Of a stretch of DNA of 64,000 nt, positions 52,381-62,390 are shown in pieces (positions within the stretch are counted from its first letter, which is position 1; each line of letters opens with the position of its first letter). The translations under genes were made by a program, and so were the position numbers. Origin of the DNA: Acetobacter sp. (GTDB taxonomy: Bacteria; Pseudomonadota; Alphaproteobacteria; Acetobacterales; Acetobacteraceae); assembly GCF_022483985.1 (NCBI RefSeq), contig NZ_JAKVME010000001.1:868001-932000 (forward strand). The letters run 5' to 3'. A model generated the notes under the pieces. That model was given only the letters and a program-made list of their open reading frames with translations, had not been told where the DNA came from and searched no databases.

Positions 52381-55287
52381 TCAGTGGCCAGATACGGGAG
52401 TGCAGAACAGCCCGCTTGCGACAACATCGGCACAGCGCACGCACAGCGTCGGATAGGCTGCATTCTGTCCGACTTCAGGCAGGACCTTCCAGCAGCGGAC
52501 GCATTTTTCACCCTCAGCCACGCTCACGACAGGGACGCCACAGGGGATGCCTGCACCATTTTCAGGCTTGGGCGCGGTCTCCGGAATGATGGAAAATTCA
52601 GCCTGCGAGACAATGGCCAGATCGGCCCAGTCAACACCGTCAAACAGGGAGACCTGATCCTCATAGACCGGCAGTTCGATCACCGCCTGTAACGAAGAGC
52701 CGATCTGTCCCGAGCGTCGGGCAGTCTCGATCTCTGTGGTGATGATGCGTCGGACAGCACGCAGTGTCGTCCAGCGGTCGCCCAGTTCCGGGTCATTCCA
52801 TTCTTCCGGAACGACAGAGAAAGCTTCCAGATGCACGGAAGAGTCCTTGCCGAAACGGGCCGTCCACGCATCGTCAGCCGTGAAGACCAGAACCGGCGCC
52901 AGCCAGGTGGCGAGGCAGCGGTGCAGGACATCCAGCACTGTGCGGGCCGCGCGACGACGCAGGCTGTCGGTGCCATCACAGTAGATGGCGTCCTTTCGGA
53001 CATCGAAATAGAACGCTGAAAGGTCAGTCGTGCAGAAACCGTGCAGGGCCGGGTACACGCCCACCCATTCATGCGTCTCGACCGCCTGACGCATCATGCC
53101 GTCAAATTCGGTCAGGCGATGCAGCACCCATTTCTCAAGCTCGGGTAGTTCCGCATACGGAACTGCTTCTGCATCAGTGTAGCCTTCCAGCGCGCCCAGC
53201 AGCCAGCGCAGGGTGTTACGGAGACGACGGTAAAGCTCGCCCTGCTGCTTGAGGATTTCCTTGCCAATGCGAAGGTCTTCGTTGGTGTCGGAATTCATCA
53301 CCCACAGGCGGAGAATGTCAGCCCCGAGCGAATCGTTCACGTCCTGCGGCGCGATGACGTTGCCCAGAGATTTTGACATCTTGCGACCCTGCTCGTCGAG
53401 CACGAAGCCGTTGGTCACAAGCGTCCTGTAAGGGGCAACGCCACGTGTTCCGACACTTTCCAGCAGGGAAGACTGGAACCAGCCGCGATGCTGGTCAGAC
53501 CCTTCCAGATACAGGTCGGCGGGGAAGCGCAGGCCGGGCTTGTTCAGCACGAAAGAATGCGTCGAGCCGCTCTCGAACCAGACATCGACAACATCGAAAA
53601 CCTGCTCGAAATCGGCCGCATTGTAATCGTTGCCGAGGAAGCGTGACGGATCGCTGTCATACCAGGCGTCCGCACCGTCCTCACGGAAGGCTGCCACGAT
53701 ACGGTCCATGACGGCGGCGTCCCGCAGGACTTCGCCGGTCTGCCTGTTCACGAACACGGCGATGGGAACGCCCCATGCGCGCTGCCGCGAAATGCACCAG
53801 TCGGGACGGTCAGCGACCATGGAGGTCAGACGGTTACGGGCCTGAGCCGGGACAAAGGTCACGTCACCGAGCGCCTGAAGGGCTTTCTCACGAATCCGGT
53901 TTTCGCCATCCATGCGGATGAACCATTGGGGCGTGGCGCGGTAGATGATCGGCTTCCGTGACCGCCATGAATGCGGGTACGAATGGACCAGTTCGCCACG
54001 GGCGAGAAGACCGTTTGGCGCGGAATCTTCTGCAACAGCCTTGGTCATGCTCTCGGACAGGGCGGAGCAGACCGGGTCCGCCGCCCTGAACACATGGACA
54101 CCGGCAAACAGCGGCACATGGTCCACGTAGCGACCGTCATCGGCAATCAGTTCGGGGATTTCGATCCCGTTCGCCTTGCCGACGGCAAAGTCATCCTCGC
54201 CGTGCGAGGGGGCGATATGAACGAGACCCGTGCCCGCGTCATCAGTGACATACTCGGCGGACAGCAGAGGCACGTCGAACTCATAGCCCTGACCGCGCAA
54301 AGGATGTGAGGCAACGGCTCCATCAAGAGCGGAACCCGGCATGGTGTAGAGAATATGGTGTTCAAGAATGCCGCAATCCTTGCAGACCTGCCCGACAAGG
54401 CGCTCGGCGACCAGCAGTTTCATGCCCGGTGCGATGGCCGCATCTGCCGCCGTTTCATCAGCGCGCAGGACGACGTAGGTGATTTCAGGATTGTAGGCGA
54501 TGGCGCGGTTGGCCGGAATCGTCCACGGGGTCGTCGTCCAGATGACGGCGGAAACGTCGCGGAGCGCTTCCGCTGATGTCGGGTCGGTGATGATCGGGAA
54601 GGCGACGTAGATCGTCGTTGAGGTATGATCGTGATACTCGATCTCGGCTTCCGCCAGCGCGGTCTTTTCGACCGGGCTCCACATGACCGGGCGCAGGCCG
54701 CGATACAGTGCGCCGTTCAGCAGGAACTTGCCGATTTCTCCAACGATGGCGGATTCTGAACTGTAATCCATCGTGGAATAGCGGTGGCCCCACTCGCCCT
54801 GCACGCCGAGCCGCTGGAATTCGCCCATCTGCACGTCAAGCCATTTCGCGGCCCATGCACGACATTCGCCACGGAACTGGAGAACGGGGATGGAATCCTT
54901 GTCGCGTTTCGCCTTGCGATATTCCTCTTCAACCTTCCACTCGATGGGAAGGCCGTGACAGTCCCAGCCGGGAACGTAATGGACGGCGTACCCCGTCATA
55001 CGATGGCTGCGGTTGATCACGTCCTTGAGAATCTTGTTCAGGGCGTGACCGATATGCAGGTTGCCGTTGGCGTAGGGAGGACCGTCATGCAGCACGAACA
55101 GCGGTCGGCCTTCACTCTGGGCAAGAATCTTGCCGTCGAGATCCAGTTCCTGCCAGCGGGCGAGCAGCTCCGGCTCCCGTGTCGGCAGATTGCCGCGCAT
55201 AGGGAACGAGGTCTTCGGTAGGAAAACGGTCTCGCGAAAACCGTCTGCCTCAGCGTTGCTCGTGTTCGTCTTGTCCGATCCGGTCAT
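52381..55287 (-). CDS. ileS: Isoleucyl-tRNA synthetase
   Basis: A 968-residue class I aminoacyl-tRNA synthetase. HIGH motif PPYANGNLHIGHALNKIL at about 70, KMSKS in GRKMSKSLGN at about 640, and a C-terminal zinc site CVRCWKVLPEVG ... PTLCVRCADVV are all present, as in the bacterial type 1 enzyme. An editing (CP1) domain lies between the two catalytic motifs (VIWTTTPWTIPANRAI). It heads the ileS-lspA-DUF3035 unit. Confidence 0.97.
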   Translation of the reverse strand: MTGSDKTNTSNAEADGFRETVFLPKTSFPMRGNLPTREPELLARWQELDLDGKILAQSEGRPLFVLHDGPPYANGNLHIGHALNKILKDVINRSHRMTGYAVHYVPGWDCHGLPIEWKVEEEYRKAKRDKDSIPVLQFRGECRAWAAKWLDVQMGEFQRLGVQGEWGHRYSTMDYSSESAIVGEIGKFLLNGALYRGLRPVMWSPVEKTALAEAEIEYHDHTSTTIYVAFPIITDPTSAEALRDVSAVIWTTTPWTIPANRAIAYNPEITYVVLRADETAADAAIAPGMKLLVAERLVGQVCKDCGILEHHILYTMPGSALDGAVASHPLRGQGYEFDVPLLSAEYVTDDAGTGLVHIAPSHGEDDFAVGKANGIEIPELIADDGRYVDHVPLFAGVHVFRAADPVCSALSESMTKAVAEDSAPNGLLARGELVHSYPHSWRSRKPIIYRATPQWFIRMDGENRIREKALQALGDVTFVPAQARNRLTSMVADRPDWCISRQRAWGVPIAVFVNRQTGEVLRDAAVMDRIVAAFREDGADAWYDSDPSRFLGNDYNAADFEQVFDVVDVWFESGSTHSFVLNKPGLRFPADLYLEGSDQHRGWFQSSLLESVGTRGVAPYRTLVTNGFVLDEQGRKMSKSLGNVIAPQDVNDSLGADILRLWVMNSDTNEDLRIGKEILKQQGELYRRLRNTLRWLLGALEGYTDAEAVPYAELPELEKWVLHRLTEFDGMMRQAVETHEWVGVYPALHGFCTTDLSAFYFDVRKDAIYCDGTDSLRRRAARTVLDVLHRCLATWLAPVLVFTADDAWTARFGKDSSVHLEAFSVVPEEWNDPELGDRWTTLRAVRRIITTEIETARRSGQIGSSLQAVIELPVYEDQVSLFDGVDWADLAIVSQAEFSIIPETAPKPENGAGIPCGVPVVSVAEGEKCVRCWKVLPEVGQNAAYPTLCVRCADVVASGLFCTPVSGH

Positions 55288-55428
55288 CGTTCCCGCTTGG
55301 TCATTCGCTAAAATTCATGATGGACTTACGTCCCGTCCCGGTAAGGGGCAGGACGTTATGAAGAGGACCAACCGGCCCGGTCAAGATCATGCGCCGCCGG
55401 GATGTTGCCGAGGCCGCACTCTGGCGGT

Positions 55429-55638
55429 TCAGTCTTCCACGCCGACCATCACGTCCGAGGCCTTGATGACGGCGTAGGCGGGCTTGCCGACCGCCAGATC
55501 AAGATCGGCCACGGCTTCGTTGGTGATGGCGGCCATGACCGTTGTTCCACCGATATCGATGCTGACGTGAGACGTGGTGGCGCCTTTTGCAATGGCTGTC
55601 ACTGTGCCGGGGATCTGGTTGCGTGCGCTGAGTTTCAT
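55429..55638 (-). CDS. Molbindin (Mop/TOBE domain) protein
   Basis: A 69-residue protein that is a single TOBE/Mop domain: KLSARNQIPGTVTAIAKGATTSHVSIDIGG and KPAYAVIKASDVMVGV. Such molbindins form hexamers that store molybdate or tungstate in the cytoplasm. No molybdate transporter is adjacent. It lies in the same orientation downstream of the tlpA-like gene, 11 bp from its stop. Confidence 0.9.
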   Translation of the reverse strand: MKLSARNQIPGTVTAIAKGATTSHVSIDIGGTTVMAAITNEAVADLDLAVGKPAYAVIKASDVMVGVED

Positions 55639-55649
55639 GGTGATTTCCT

Positions 55650-56246
55650 TTATGTCATCAGACGCAGAAGAACTGTTGCTGCGTCAGGAGTATTCCATAG
55701 AAGCGGGCCTGCGTGGCGGCAGACGAGTTCGCCCTGCCGGTTGATGAAAAGCGTGAGGGGCAGGCTGCTTTCTTCCAGACTGGCTGGTATGGCGCGCCGC
55801 TGGTCATAGTAGGAAGAGAAATCTTCCATGTGCAGCTTTCTGAGGAAGGGCAGGACGACTTCGGGGCCACGATGATCGACCGATACAGGAAGCACTGCGA
55901 TGCCGCTCGTCGTCAGTGCAGGAGTGATTCGGGCGAGGGCAGGGAGTTCACTGATGCATGGACCGCACCATGTCGCCCATAGATGCACGACAGTTGGTCT
56001 TCCACGGAAATCGTCAAGGGCGTGCTCCGTCCCGTCCTTGTCTGTAACAGTCTGGCCGGTCAGAGGCTGGGGTGTTTCTTTTATCAGTGTTGCGAGCGAA
56101 AGCGGAGTATCCGTGATATCTTGTGCATGAAGAGGTTTGCGCGGCGTCATGCCTGCGATTAGGGTGCCCGCCAGCATAAGGATGGAACGCCGCTGTAGTT
56201 TCAGTTTCGCGGATGGGATGCGGTGGCGAAAGTGATGTTGAGGCAT
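55650..56246 (-). CDS. TlpA-family thiol-disulfide oxidoreductase
   Basis: A 198-residue periplasmic thioredoxin-fold protein with a twin-arginine-like leader ([16 protein letters not shown]) and the redox active site [15 protein letters not shown]. Later [27 protein letters not shown] includes the cis-Pro region. TlpA/ResA proteins reduce apocytochrome c or copper-protein disulfides. ATG 56246 is chosen because a longer frame would run far into argH. ATG 56177, just before the leader core, is an alternative. Its start is 3 bp from the argH start on the other strand. Confidence 0.85.
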   Translation of the reverse strand: MPQHHFRHRIPSAKLKLQRRSILMLAGTLIAGMTPRKPLHAQDITDTPLSLATLIKETPQPLTGQTVTDKDGTEHALDDFRGRPTVVHLWATWCGPCISELPALARITPALTTSGIAVLPVSVDHRGPEVVLPFLRKLHMEDFSSYYDQRRAIPASLEESSLPLTLFINRQGELVCRHAGPLLWNTPDAATVLLRLMT

Positions 56247-56249
56247 TTG

Positions 56250-57701
56250 ATGAGTGTGGACGAGCAGAACGCAGTGAGCAAGCTGACAGAAAGCCCGACA
56301 GAAAATAGCGCGAATGTGCAGTGGGGCGGCCGGTTTGCAGGCGGCCCATCCGCCATTATGCGTGAAATCAACGCCTCCATCGGGTTCGACAAGATTATGT
56401 GGCGGCAGGATATTGCCGGATCGCTCGCTCACGCTGCCATGCTGGCGAAAGTCGGTATCATCAGCGCCGACGATGAAGCCGCTATCAAAGGTGGTCTGTC
56501 CGAAATCGGTGCCGAGATCGAAGCGGGATCATTCCCGTTTGATGAAGCGCTTGAAGACATCCACATGAACATCGAAGCGCGCCTGAGCGATCGGATTGGT
56601 GAAGCGGGCAAGCGTCTGCACACCGGCCGCTCCCGCAACGATCAGGTGGCGACGGATTTCCGCCTCTGGGTGCGCGACGCCATCGACGGGATCAGCGGGC
56701 AGGTCGAGGCGCTGATGCGATCGCTGGCCACGCGGGCTCTTGAATATGCCGATACGGCGATGCCCGGCTTCACTCATCTCCAGACAGCCCAGCCGGTTAC
56801 GTTCGGCCACCATCTGCTGGCCTATGTCGAGATGCTGTCGCGTGACCGGGGCCGTCTGGCGGATGCCCGCAAGCGCCTGAACGAGTGTCCTCTCGGCTCG
56901 GCGGCTCTGGCTGGAACGTCTTTCCCCATCGACCGCAGGATGACAGCGGCGGCGCTCGGATTTGACCGTCCGACCGCCAATTCGCTCGATTCCGTGTCGG
57001 ACCGCGATTTCGCGCTCGAATATCTCTCGGCGCTCTCCATTATGGCGATGCATATGTCGCGTTTCGCGGAAGAAATCGTCATCTGGTGCTCGTCGCCGTT
57101 CAGTTTCATCCGTCTGACGGACGCCTTCACCACGGGCTCCTCCATCATGCCGCAGAAGCGCAACCCTGACGCCGCCGAACTGGCGCGCGCCAAGGTTGGG
57201 CGTGTGCTGGGCTCGATGGTCAGTCTTCTGACGGTGATGAAGGGGTTGCCGCTGGCCTACGCCAAGGACATGCAGGAGGACAAGGTTCCTGTGTTCGAAG
57301 CGACGGAGGCGATGGCGCTCACGCTTGCTGCTTGTGACGGCATGGTGCGTGATCTGACCGCCAATGTGGAACAGATGCGCAAATATGCGGGTTCCGGGTT
57401 CTCGACGGCCACGGACCTTGCCGACTGGCTTGTTCGTGTTCTCAAGGTGCCGTTCCGGACCGCACACCACGTCACTGGTCAGTTGGTGGCCATGGCAGAA
57501 AAGAAGGGTGTCGATCTTTCTGATCTGAGCCTTGCGGAAATGCAGTCTGTGGAGCCGGGCATCACACAGGATCTTTATTCCGTGCTGACAGTCGAGGCAT
57601 CGATTGCATCGCGTGTGAGTGAAGGTGGCACGGCGGGAAGCAACGTGCATCGGGAAGCCGAAGCATGGCTGAAGCGGCTTGGAAAAGGGCACCAGAACTG
57701 A
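56250..57701 (+). CDS. argH: Argininosuccinate lyase
   Basis: A 483-residue fumarase-superfamily enzyme releasing arginine and fumarate from argininosuccinate. The signature [18 protein letters not shown] and [34 protein letters not shown] carry the active-site Ser loop and substrate contacts, and [18 protein letters not shown] the catalytic His. GAGG 7 bases upstream supports ATG 56250 rather than 56223. Its stop shares a base with the lptM start. argG is not in the window. Confidence 0.96.
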   Translation: MSVDEQNAVSKLTESPTENSANVQWGGRFAGGPSAIMREINASIGFDKIMWRQDIAGSLAHAAMLAKVGIISADDEAAIKGGLSEIGAEIEAGSFPFDEALEDIHMNIEARLSDRIGEAGKRLHTGRSRNDQVATDFRLWVRDAIDGISGQVEALMRSLATRALEYADTAMPGFTHLQTAQPVTFGHHLLAYVEMLSRDRGRLADARKRLNECPLGSAALAGTSFPIDRRMTAAALGFDRPTANSLDSVSDRDFALEYLSALSIMAMHMSRFAEEIVIWCSSPFSFIRLTDAFTTGSSIMPQKRNPDAAELARAKVGRVLGSMVSLLTVMKGLPLAYAKDMQEDKVPVFEATEAMALTLAACDGMVRDLTANVEQMRKYAGSGFSTATDLADWLVRVLKVPFRTAHHVTGQLVAMAEKKGVDLSDLSLAEMQSVEPGITQDLYSVLTVEASIASRVSEGGTAGSNVHREAEAWLKRLGKGHQN

Positions 57702-57841
57702 TGATCCGTCGATTCACAGCACTGGTGGCGCTTGTTTGTATTACGGTTCCTCTTGCGGGATGCGGTAAGAAAGGGGCGCCTCATCCTCCGGGGCCAGACA
57801 GCGAGATTGTTTATCCGCGTAGTTATCCCGCTCCGGATTGA
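57701..57841 (+). CDS. lptM: Small LptM-like lipoprotein
   Basis: A 46-residue lipoprotein, [21 protein letters not shown] with lipobox LAGC followed by GKKGAPHPPG. This CGKKG-P pattern matches LptM (YifL family), which helps LptD mature by correct disulfide formation in the LPS export machine. The gene starts inside the argH stop (TGATG), a position typical of alpha- and gammaproteobacterial lptM between argH and lysA; lysA is absent here. Confidence 0.82.
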   Translation: MIRRFTALVALVCITVPLAGCGKKGAPHPPGPDSEIVYPRSYPAPD

Positions 57842-57989
57842 GTTTGTTGTAATTCAGTAGACGATATTGAATTGTAGGGATGCATGCGAATATTCGTTTT
57901 CTGACTAAAGCTGTCATACTGATGGCAGATAATATGCTGCTGACGTTTTCGTACACTCTTCAAGTTTTTTCAATAAACTCTAGGATGCC

Positions 57990-59255
57990 ATGACTGTTAC
58001 GATTTCCCAGTTCGGCGGGCAGGCAGAGCCGCAGCAGTCTCGGCGTGAGGCTGTGTCGTCATCGAGTTTTTCAGCTGGAAAATGGCTGGTTATTGCCAGT
58101 ATTATGTTCAATCCTTTTTTGTGTTTTCTGGACACGAAGGGAATTTTGCATGCATCTAATGGTATTATTGTAATATCTGAACTTTTTATTATCTTCGCCG
58201 CTACATGGATTGTACGAAAAAACATAACATCAATAGCAGTTATTCTGTCAATTCTGATATCGGGTTATGTGATTGCTGCTCATCTCATCAATCAGGCCGT
58301 CACACTTAAAATCTTACACGATCTTTGGATTCCGTATGTTTTCTACCTTCTGGGGAGCATGACATCCATTAAAACGGCAAGGGAAACACTGTGGATTTCA
58401 ATATCTCTGGTATTGTTTTTTGCGTTTTTTGAGTTGTTGGCTTTTGATCTATATGGTCATTTTTTCAATATCTGGCAGTATTATGTGGATAAAGGCGCCG
58501 TCGGCTCAGATGTTATCAATTATCGCCAGACAACATCATTTGTAAGTGGTGCACGAGGAACGGATGCTCGTACGTATTTTCCCTCTCTGCTTGGACCTGT
58601 GCGTATCTCATCAGTATTTCTTGAGCCGGTTTCAATGGGTAATTTTGCAACTATTGTTTTCGCATGGGGGTTGATTACATGGGAAAACAGGCGAAATGAA
58701 CACTCTATTTTACTAATGGCGCTTGGATTTCTTTGTATCATACTAACCGACTCTCGTTTTGCTACAGGATGCTGTGTTCTGCTTGTTTTAGTGCGTCTGC
58801 TGCCTCTTGCGCGCTCGTCTTTCTTTGTTTTTATTCTACCGATCCTCATCATGGTGACTTTGACTGTGGTAGGCTCAGGATATGAAATTTCTGGGACTAA
58901 ACCAGGCATTTTGAGCGATGATTTTAAAGGACGTCTTCTGTTCTCGGGTCGTCTTCTTGACGACTGGAGTCTGGTGCACTGGTTTGGTTTCGCTGATTCT
59001 CCAGTTTATACCGCAGATACAGGATACGCCTATCTTTTCAATAATCTTGGTCTGCCTTTATCTATTGTCTTGTTTGCCGTGATTGCTTTCCATAGAACCG
59101 GCAACTCGGAAGCCATGATCATGAAATCCATGATGGCGGTCTATTTTGGAACTTCATTGTGTATTGGCGCGAATGCAGTGACCATCAAGACTGGAGCTTT
59201 ATGCTGGTTTCTTTATGGGGCCATTGATAAAATTCGATTATTTTTTAAAAAATAA
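57990..59255 (+). CDS. Polytopic membrane protein, Wzy/O-antigen-ligase-like
   Basis: A 421-residue inner-membrane protein with about 10-12 predicted segments and a large periplasmic loop around residues 160-200 and 300-340 (VGSGYEISGTKPGILSDDFKGRLLFSGRLLDDW). SSVFLEPVSMGNFATIVFAWGL, CIILTDSRFATGCCVLLVL and the topology resemble Wzy/GumE-type polysaccharide polymerases, which join lipid-linked repeat units. No strict catalytic motif can be cited, so this is a topology-based call. The gene is markedly A+T-rich compared with argH and the permease beyond, and sits next to a tRNA gene, suggesting horizontal acquisition. Confidence 0.65.
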   Translation: MTVTISQFGGQAEPQQSRREAVSSSSFSAGKWLVIASIMFNPFLCFLDTKGILHASNGIIVISELFIIFAATWIVRKNITSIAVILSILISGYVIAAHLINQAVTLKILHDLWIPYVFYLLGSMTSIKTARETLWISISLVLFFAFFELLAFDLYGHFFNIWQYYVDKGAVGSDVINYRQTTSFVSGARGTDARTYFPSLLGPVRISSVFLEPVSMGNFATIVFAWGLITWENRRNEHSILLMALGFLCIILTDSRFATGCCVLLVLVRLLPLARSSFFVFILPILIMVTLTVVGSGYEISGTKPGILSDDFKGRLLFSGRLLDDWSLVHWFGFADSPVYTADTGYAYLFNNLGLPLSIVLFAVIAFHRTGNSEAMIMKSMMAVYFGTSLCIGANAVTIKTGALCWFLYGAIDKIRLFFKK

Positions 59256-59433
59256 TATGTTTTCAAAATGGAATTAATTTAAGAGAAAATAAAAATTGGT
59301 TCGGGATTAAATTCTTAATTGAAGATATGGAATTGTGTATTTATCAATCAAGAATCTGAATTTCCCATATGGGCATTTTAAGCCCTCATTATTTGTGAGA
59401 TAATGATACAATTTAAAGGGAAAAACCGGCCGA

Positions 59434-59508
59434 TGGTAGCGGTGGACGGATTTGAACCGCCGACCAAGGGATTATGATTCCCCTGCTCTACCGCTGAGCT
59501 ACACCGCC
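59434..59508 (-). tRNA. tRNA-Met (anticodon CAT, probable elongator)
   Basis: Minus strand: acceptor GGCGGTG pairs with CACCGCT (one G-U), D-arm AGCTCAGCGGTAGAGC, anticodon loop with CAT (GAATCATAATC), T-arm GGTTCAAATCC, and an encoded CCA. 75 nt with CCA. The features fit elongator tRNA-Met, as the initiator would start with an unpaired first base, but the tRNA-Ile2 that also carries CAT cannot be excluded by anticodon alone. Confidence 0.93.
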
Positions 59509-59576
59509 ATCGCGCCGATGAGCGCTGAAATATCCAGATGTGATGGCGACGTCAACCCATATCAGACCTCATAACG

Positions 59577-61082
59577 TCATATCTGTCTGTTTCGGGCAAA
59601 TTCTGAATGGGACTGTCCGTAAAAACGGTAAATGGCTGCACCTGAAGCAAAATATATCGCCAGAAGAATCGCTGGCAGACGGTTGCCTGAGAGAATGCCG
59701 CTGGTCAGTTCGATCAGAAGCGGCAGCATCATCACACCCGCGAACAGAATTCCTAGCAGAGGAGTGAGACCCAACCAGATGCGGCCGACCCGTATGGCCC
59801 CGAGCGGAACGCGGTAGGGGCGCTCCGCTTCAGGGCGGACTGAGCGGTCCCTGAGGACCGTCAGATTGACCACGCCAAAAGCTGCGGCGGTGCCGATACT
59901 CACGAGGTCACTGATGATGTCGATGGGGAGCGTCGCCGCGGCCAGAGCTACCAGCATCCCCAGAAGCAGAGAGCCTGCTGCTGGAGTATGAAAGCGGGGA
60001 TGAAGCCTGTTGAAAACAGGCGGCAGAAGACCATCCTGCGCCATGGTGAAAAAGATCCGGCTCTGACCATAGAGCAGGCCGAACAGCACCGAACAGAGCC
60101 CAATCACGCCAGCCAGCTTCACCAGCAACGCCAGAGATGGGGAGCCGATTGCGTCAGCGGCCAGCGCCAGAGGGTCAGACACATCCAGTTGACGCCAGGG
60201 AACGACACCTGTGAGGACCAATGCCACGCACAGATAGATCAGAGTGCAGATCAGGAGCGATCCAATGATGCCGATGGGGATATCGCGACGTGGCGAACGG
60301 GCTTCTGTTGAAGCGGTCGAGACGGCCTCGAAGCCGACATAGGCAAAAAATACGACCGAGGCGGCCCGGAAGACTCCCGTGACGCCGTATCGGAAAGCGC
60401 CTTCCGAGGGGGGGAGAAAAGGGTGCCAGTAGTCCGGATGGATGGCTGTCAGTCCGACCGAGACAAAGATCAGCAGGGTCATCGTCTTGAGCAGAACAAT
60501 CGCCGTGTTGATGGTGATGGATTCTGTCACACCCCGCATCAGCATGGCTGTTACGGCCACAACGGAAAGTGTTGCAGGCAGGTCTATGCGCCATCCGGCT
60601 AACAGCGTGGTTCCGTGGGGCGTCATGGACGCCGTGATCATTGGCGCGTGCAGGGAAGCAGGAACGATAATGCCCAAATCATGCAGAAAACTGACGGCAT
60701 AACCTGAAAAGCCGGAGGCAACGCCCGCGCAGGAAATGCCGTATTCAAGAAGAAGCAACCATCCCACCCACCAAGCCGCCCGTTCTCCCAGTGACACATA
60801 GGCGTAGGTGTAGGCTGAGCCTGAAACCGGGATGGAAGAGGCCAGTTCGGCATAGGAAAAGGCAGTGAACAGACAGGCAAGACCCGCGATGATAAAAGAG
60901 AGTACGACAGCGGGACCGGCATAATTGGCTGCTGCCGTGCCCGCCATCACATAGATACCCGCGCCGACAGTCGCGCCGACACCCAGCATGGTCAGGTGGA
61001 AAGGCCCCATGGTGCGACGCAGGCCGGACGTCTCACTGGCCTGCACGGCCTGTTCAACCTCTTTACGTCGTGGTTCTGTCAT
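59577..61082 (-). CDS. Amino acid permease, cationic amino acid transporter type
   Basis: A 501-residue APC carrier with about 12-14 membrane segments. Features are GPFHLTMLGVGATVGAGIYVMAGTAAANYAGPAVVLSFIIAG, AFSYAELASSIPVSGSAYTYAYVSLGE, FFAYVGFEAVSTASTEARSPRRDIPIGI and YGQSRIFFTMAQDGLLPP. This matches the CAT branch (TC 2.A.3.3) that moves cationic or small neutral amino acids. A substrate guess of arginine or lysine is family-level only. It is distinct from the AAT-type permease at 47.6 kb. Confidence 0.88.
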   Translation of the reverse strand: MTEPRRKEVEQAVQASETSGLRRTMGPFHLTMLGVGATVGAGIYVMAGTAAANYAGPAVVLSFIIAGLACLFTAFSYAELASSIPVSGSAYTYAYVSLGERAAWWVGWLLLLEYGISCAGVASGFSGYAVSFLHDLGIIVPASLHAPMITASMTPHGTTLLAGWRIDLPATLSVVAVTAMLMRGVTESITINTAIVLLKTMTLLIFVSVGLTAIHPDYWHPFLPPSEGAFRYGVTGVFRAASVVFFAYVGFEAVSTASTEARSPRRDIPIGIIGSLLICTLIYLCVALVLTGVVPWRQLDVSDPLALAADAIGSPSLALLVKLAGVIGLCSVLFGLLYGQSRIFFTMAQDGLLPPVFNRLHPRFHTPAAGSLLLGMLVALAAATLPIDIISDLVSIGTAAAFGVVNLTVLRDRSVRPEAERPYRVPLGAIRVGRIWLGLTPLLGILFAGVMMLPLLIELTSGILSGNRLPAILLAIYFASGAAIYRFYGQSHSEFARNRQI

Positions 61083-61205
61083 GTTTCTGACGACCTGCTG
61101 CTATCTGGAGAAACGGTCTGCAAGCGAGCAGTCGTTATGGGCCGACACGCTCCCACGACAGGAAATCAGTCATGGGAAACAGAGCCGTGAAAAAGATGGT
61201 GTCCG

Positions 61206-62072
61206 TTAAAGGACGCCGCTCAGATAAGCCAGCGACCCCAGACCGAGCAGGATGCAGTAATAGGCAAACGGAGCCAGAGCCCATTTCTCATGCTGGCTGA
61301 AGTAACGCATCAGGATGCCAGTGCAGATCAGAGCGGTTACACCGGCGACACAGGCAGCGATTGCGCCCTGATGGATCTGTTCGTGCGTGACGGGAACGTG
61401 GCGCATCTTCAGAATCTGATGCGCCGTGGCCGCCAGAATGATCGGCTCCGCCATCAGAAACGAAAAGCGGGCGGCGACGTCGTGATGCAGTCCACGCAGC
61501 AGACCGCCTGCGATGGTTGCGCCGGAACGGGACATACCCGGAAAAAGGGCGAGACACTGGAACAGGCCGATAACCAGAGCGTCCCGTGCAGTCAGACTGG
61601 CGATCGGCCGTCCGGCCTCGGCCTCTTCAGCGCGTTGCGTGGACATTCGTGAGCGCAGTTTCTCCACGATCAGGAGCATCACGCCGTTTGCGACAAGCAG
61701 CCCTGCGACAGGCAGGGGGGAGCCGAACAGATGGCGGAAAAGATGCTCGAACAGGCCGCCACAGATAACCGCAGGGACAGTGGCGATGGCCAGCAGGAAG
61801 AGAATCCGGAAGCTTTCCAGCCTGTAGCGTCTGCCATGCAGTCCGAGCGCCCCGCCAATGATCGCCGCCCAGTCGCGCCAGAAAAACACGAACAGTGCAA
61901 CGGATGTCCCGAGATGAAGCATCACGAGAAAAGGCAGAAAAGTCGGATCATTCTCGTCAAAGTGCCAGTGCAGCAAAGCGGGCAGCAGCACCGCGTGACC
62001 CAGACTGCTGACCGGGAAGAGCTCGGTTGCCCCCTGAAGAATTGCAATGATGAGGGCCTGCAGCAATGACAT
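61206..62072 (-). CDS. uppP: Undecaprenyl-diphosphatase (UppP/BacA)
   Basis: A 288-residue inner-membrane phosphatase releasing undecaprenyl phosphate for reuse as cell-wall and polysaccharide lipid carrier. The two signature sites are present: ILQGATELFPVSSLGHAVLLPALL (with the E and SSxGH) near the N-terminus and LALFPGMSRSGATIAGG near residue 170. Eight membrane segments are expected. Overexpression of this family gives bacitracin resistance. Single gene. Confidence 0.95.
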   Translation of the reverse strand: MSLLQALIIAILQGATELFPVSSLGHAVLLPALLHWHFDENDPTFLPFLVMLHLGTSVALFVFFWRDWAAIIGGALGLHGRRYRLESFRILFLLAIATVPAVICGGLFEHLFRHLFGSPLPVAGLLVANGVMLLIVEKLRSRMSTQRAEEAEAGRPIASLTARDALVIGLFQCLALFPGMSRSGATIAGGLLRGLHHDVAARFSFLMAEPIILAATAHQILKMRHVPVTHEQIHQGAIAACVAGVTALICTGILMRYFSQHEKWALAPFAYYCILLGLGSLAYLSGVL

Positions 62073-62289
62073 AGAGTGAATCCGTTTCCTGAAAGACCTG
62101 ACGACCCAGATATGCCTTGCATGTGAATCGTCTGAATATTTGCGGTAAAATTACCGCGCCTTATCCGGCAGGGATACTGCGTTTATGATCGTTTTGGTAT
62201 CAAGGCGTTATTCTTTTTTCCTGTCGGCTTGACCGTGTGGGGCTGCAAAGCCTTATTGAAGCATGACGGGCGTTCAGGAATGTCCGCTA

Positions 62290-62344
62290 GAGCAACGTCC
62301 GATCAGACGGAATCGTCTGGTCGGATAAAGTTGCTCGATAAACA
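62290..62344. repeat. Dispersed palindromic repeat, copy 2
   Basis: A 55-bp unit differing from the copy at 42123-42177 at only two positions (position 8 A to G, position 40 G to A). Both can fold into the same long hairpin. The copy sits in the upstream region of mlaD. Confidence 0.9.
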
Positions 62345-62352
62345 ATGAGTTG

Positions 62353-62390
62353 GAGCGGCATCCGTGATCCAGTCTGAATGGATGCCGCTC
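62353..62390. repeat. Palindrome upstream of mlaD
   Basis: GAGCGGCATCC (62353-62363) pairs with GGATGCCGCTC (62380-62390) over a 16-base loop, 8 bases after the end of the 55-bp repeat. It is a distinct sequence with the same GAGC-GCTC ends, so the two may be related modules. It ends 15 bases before the mlaD start. Confidence 0.8.

Noticed and set aside
55288..55428. T-box or riboswitch leader upstream of ileS
   Set aside because: The 140 bases show no T-box signature or strong hairpin ladder, and T-box leaders of ileS belong mainly to Gram-positive lineages.
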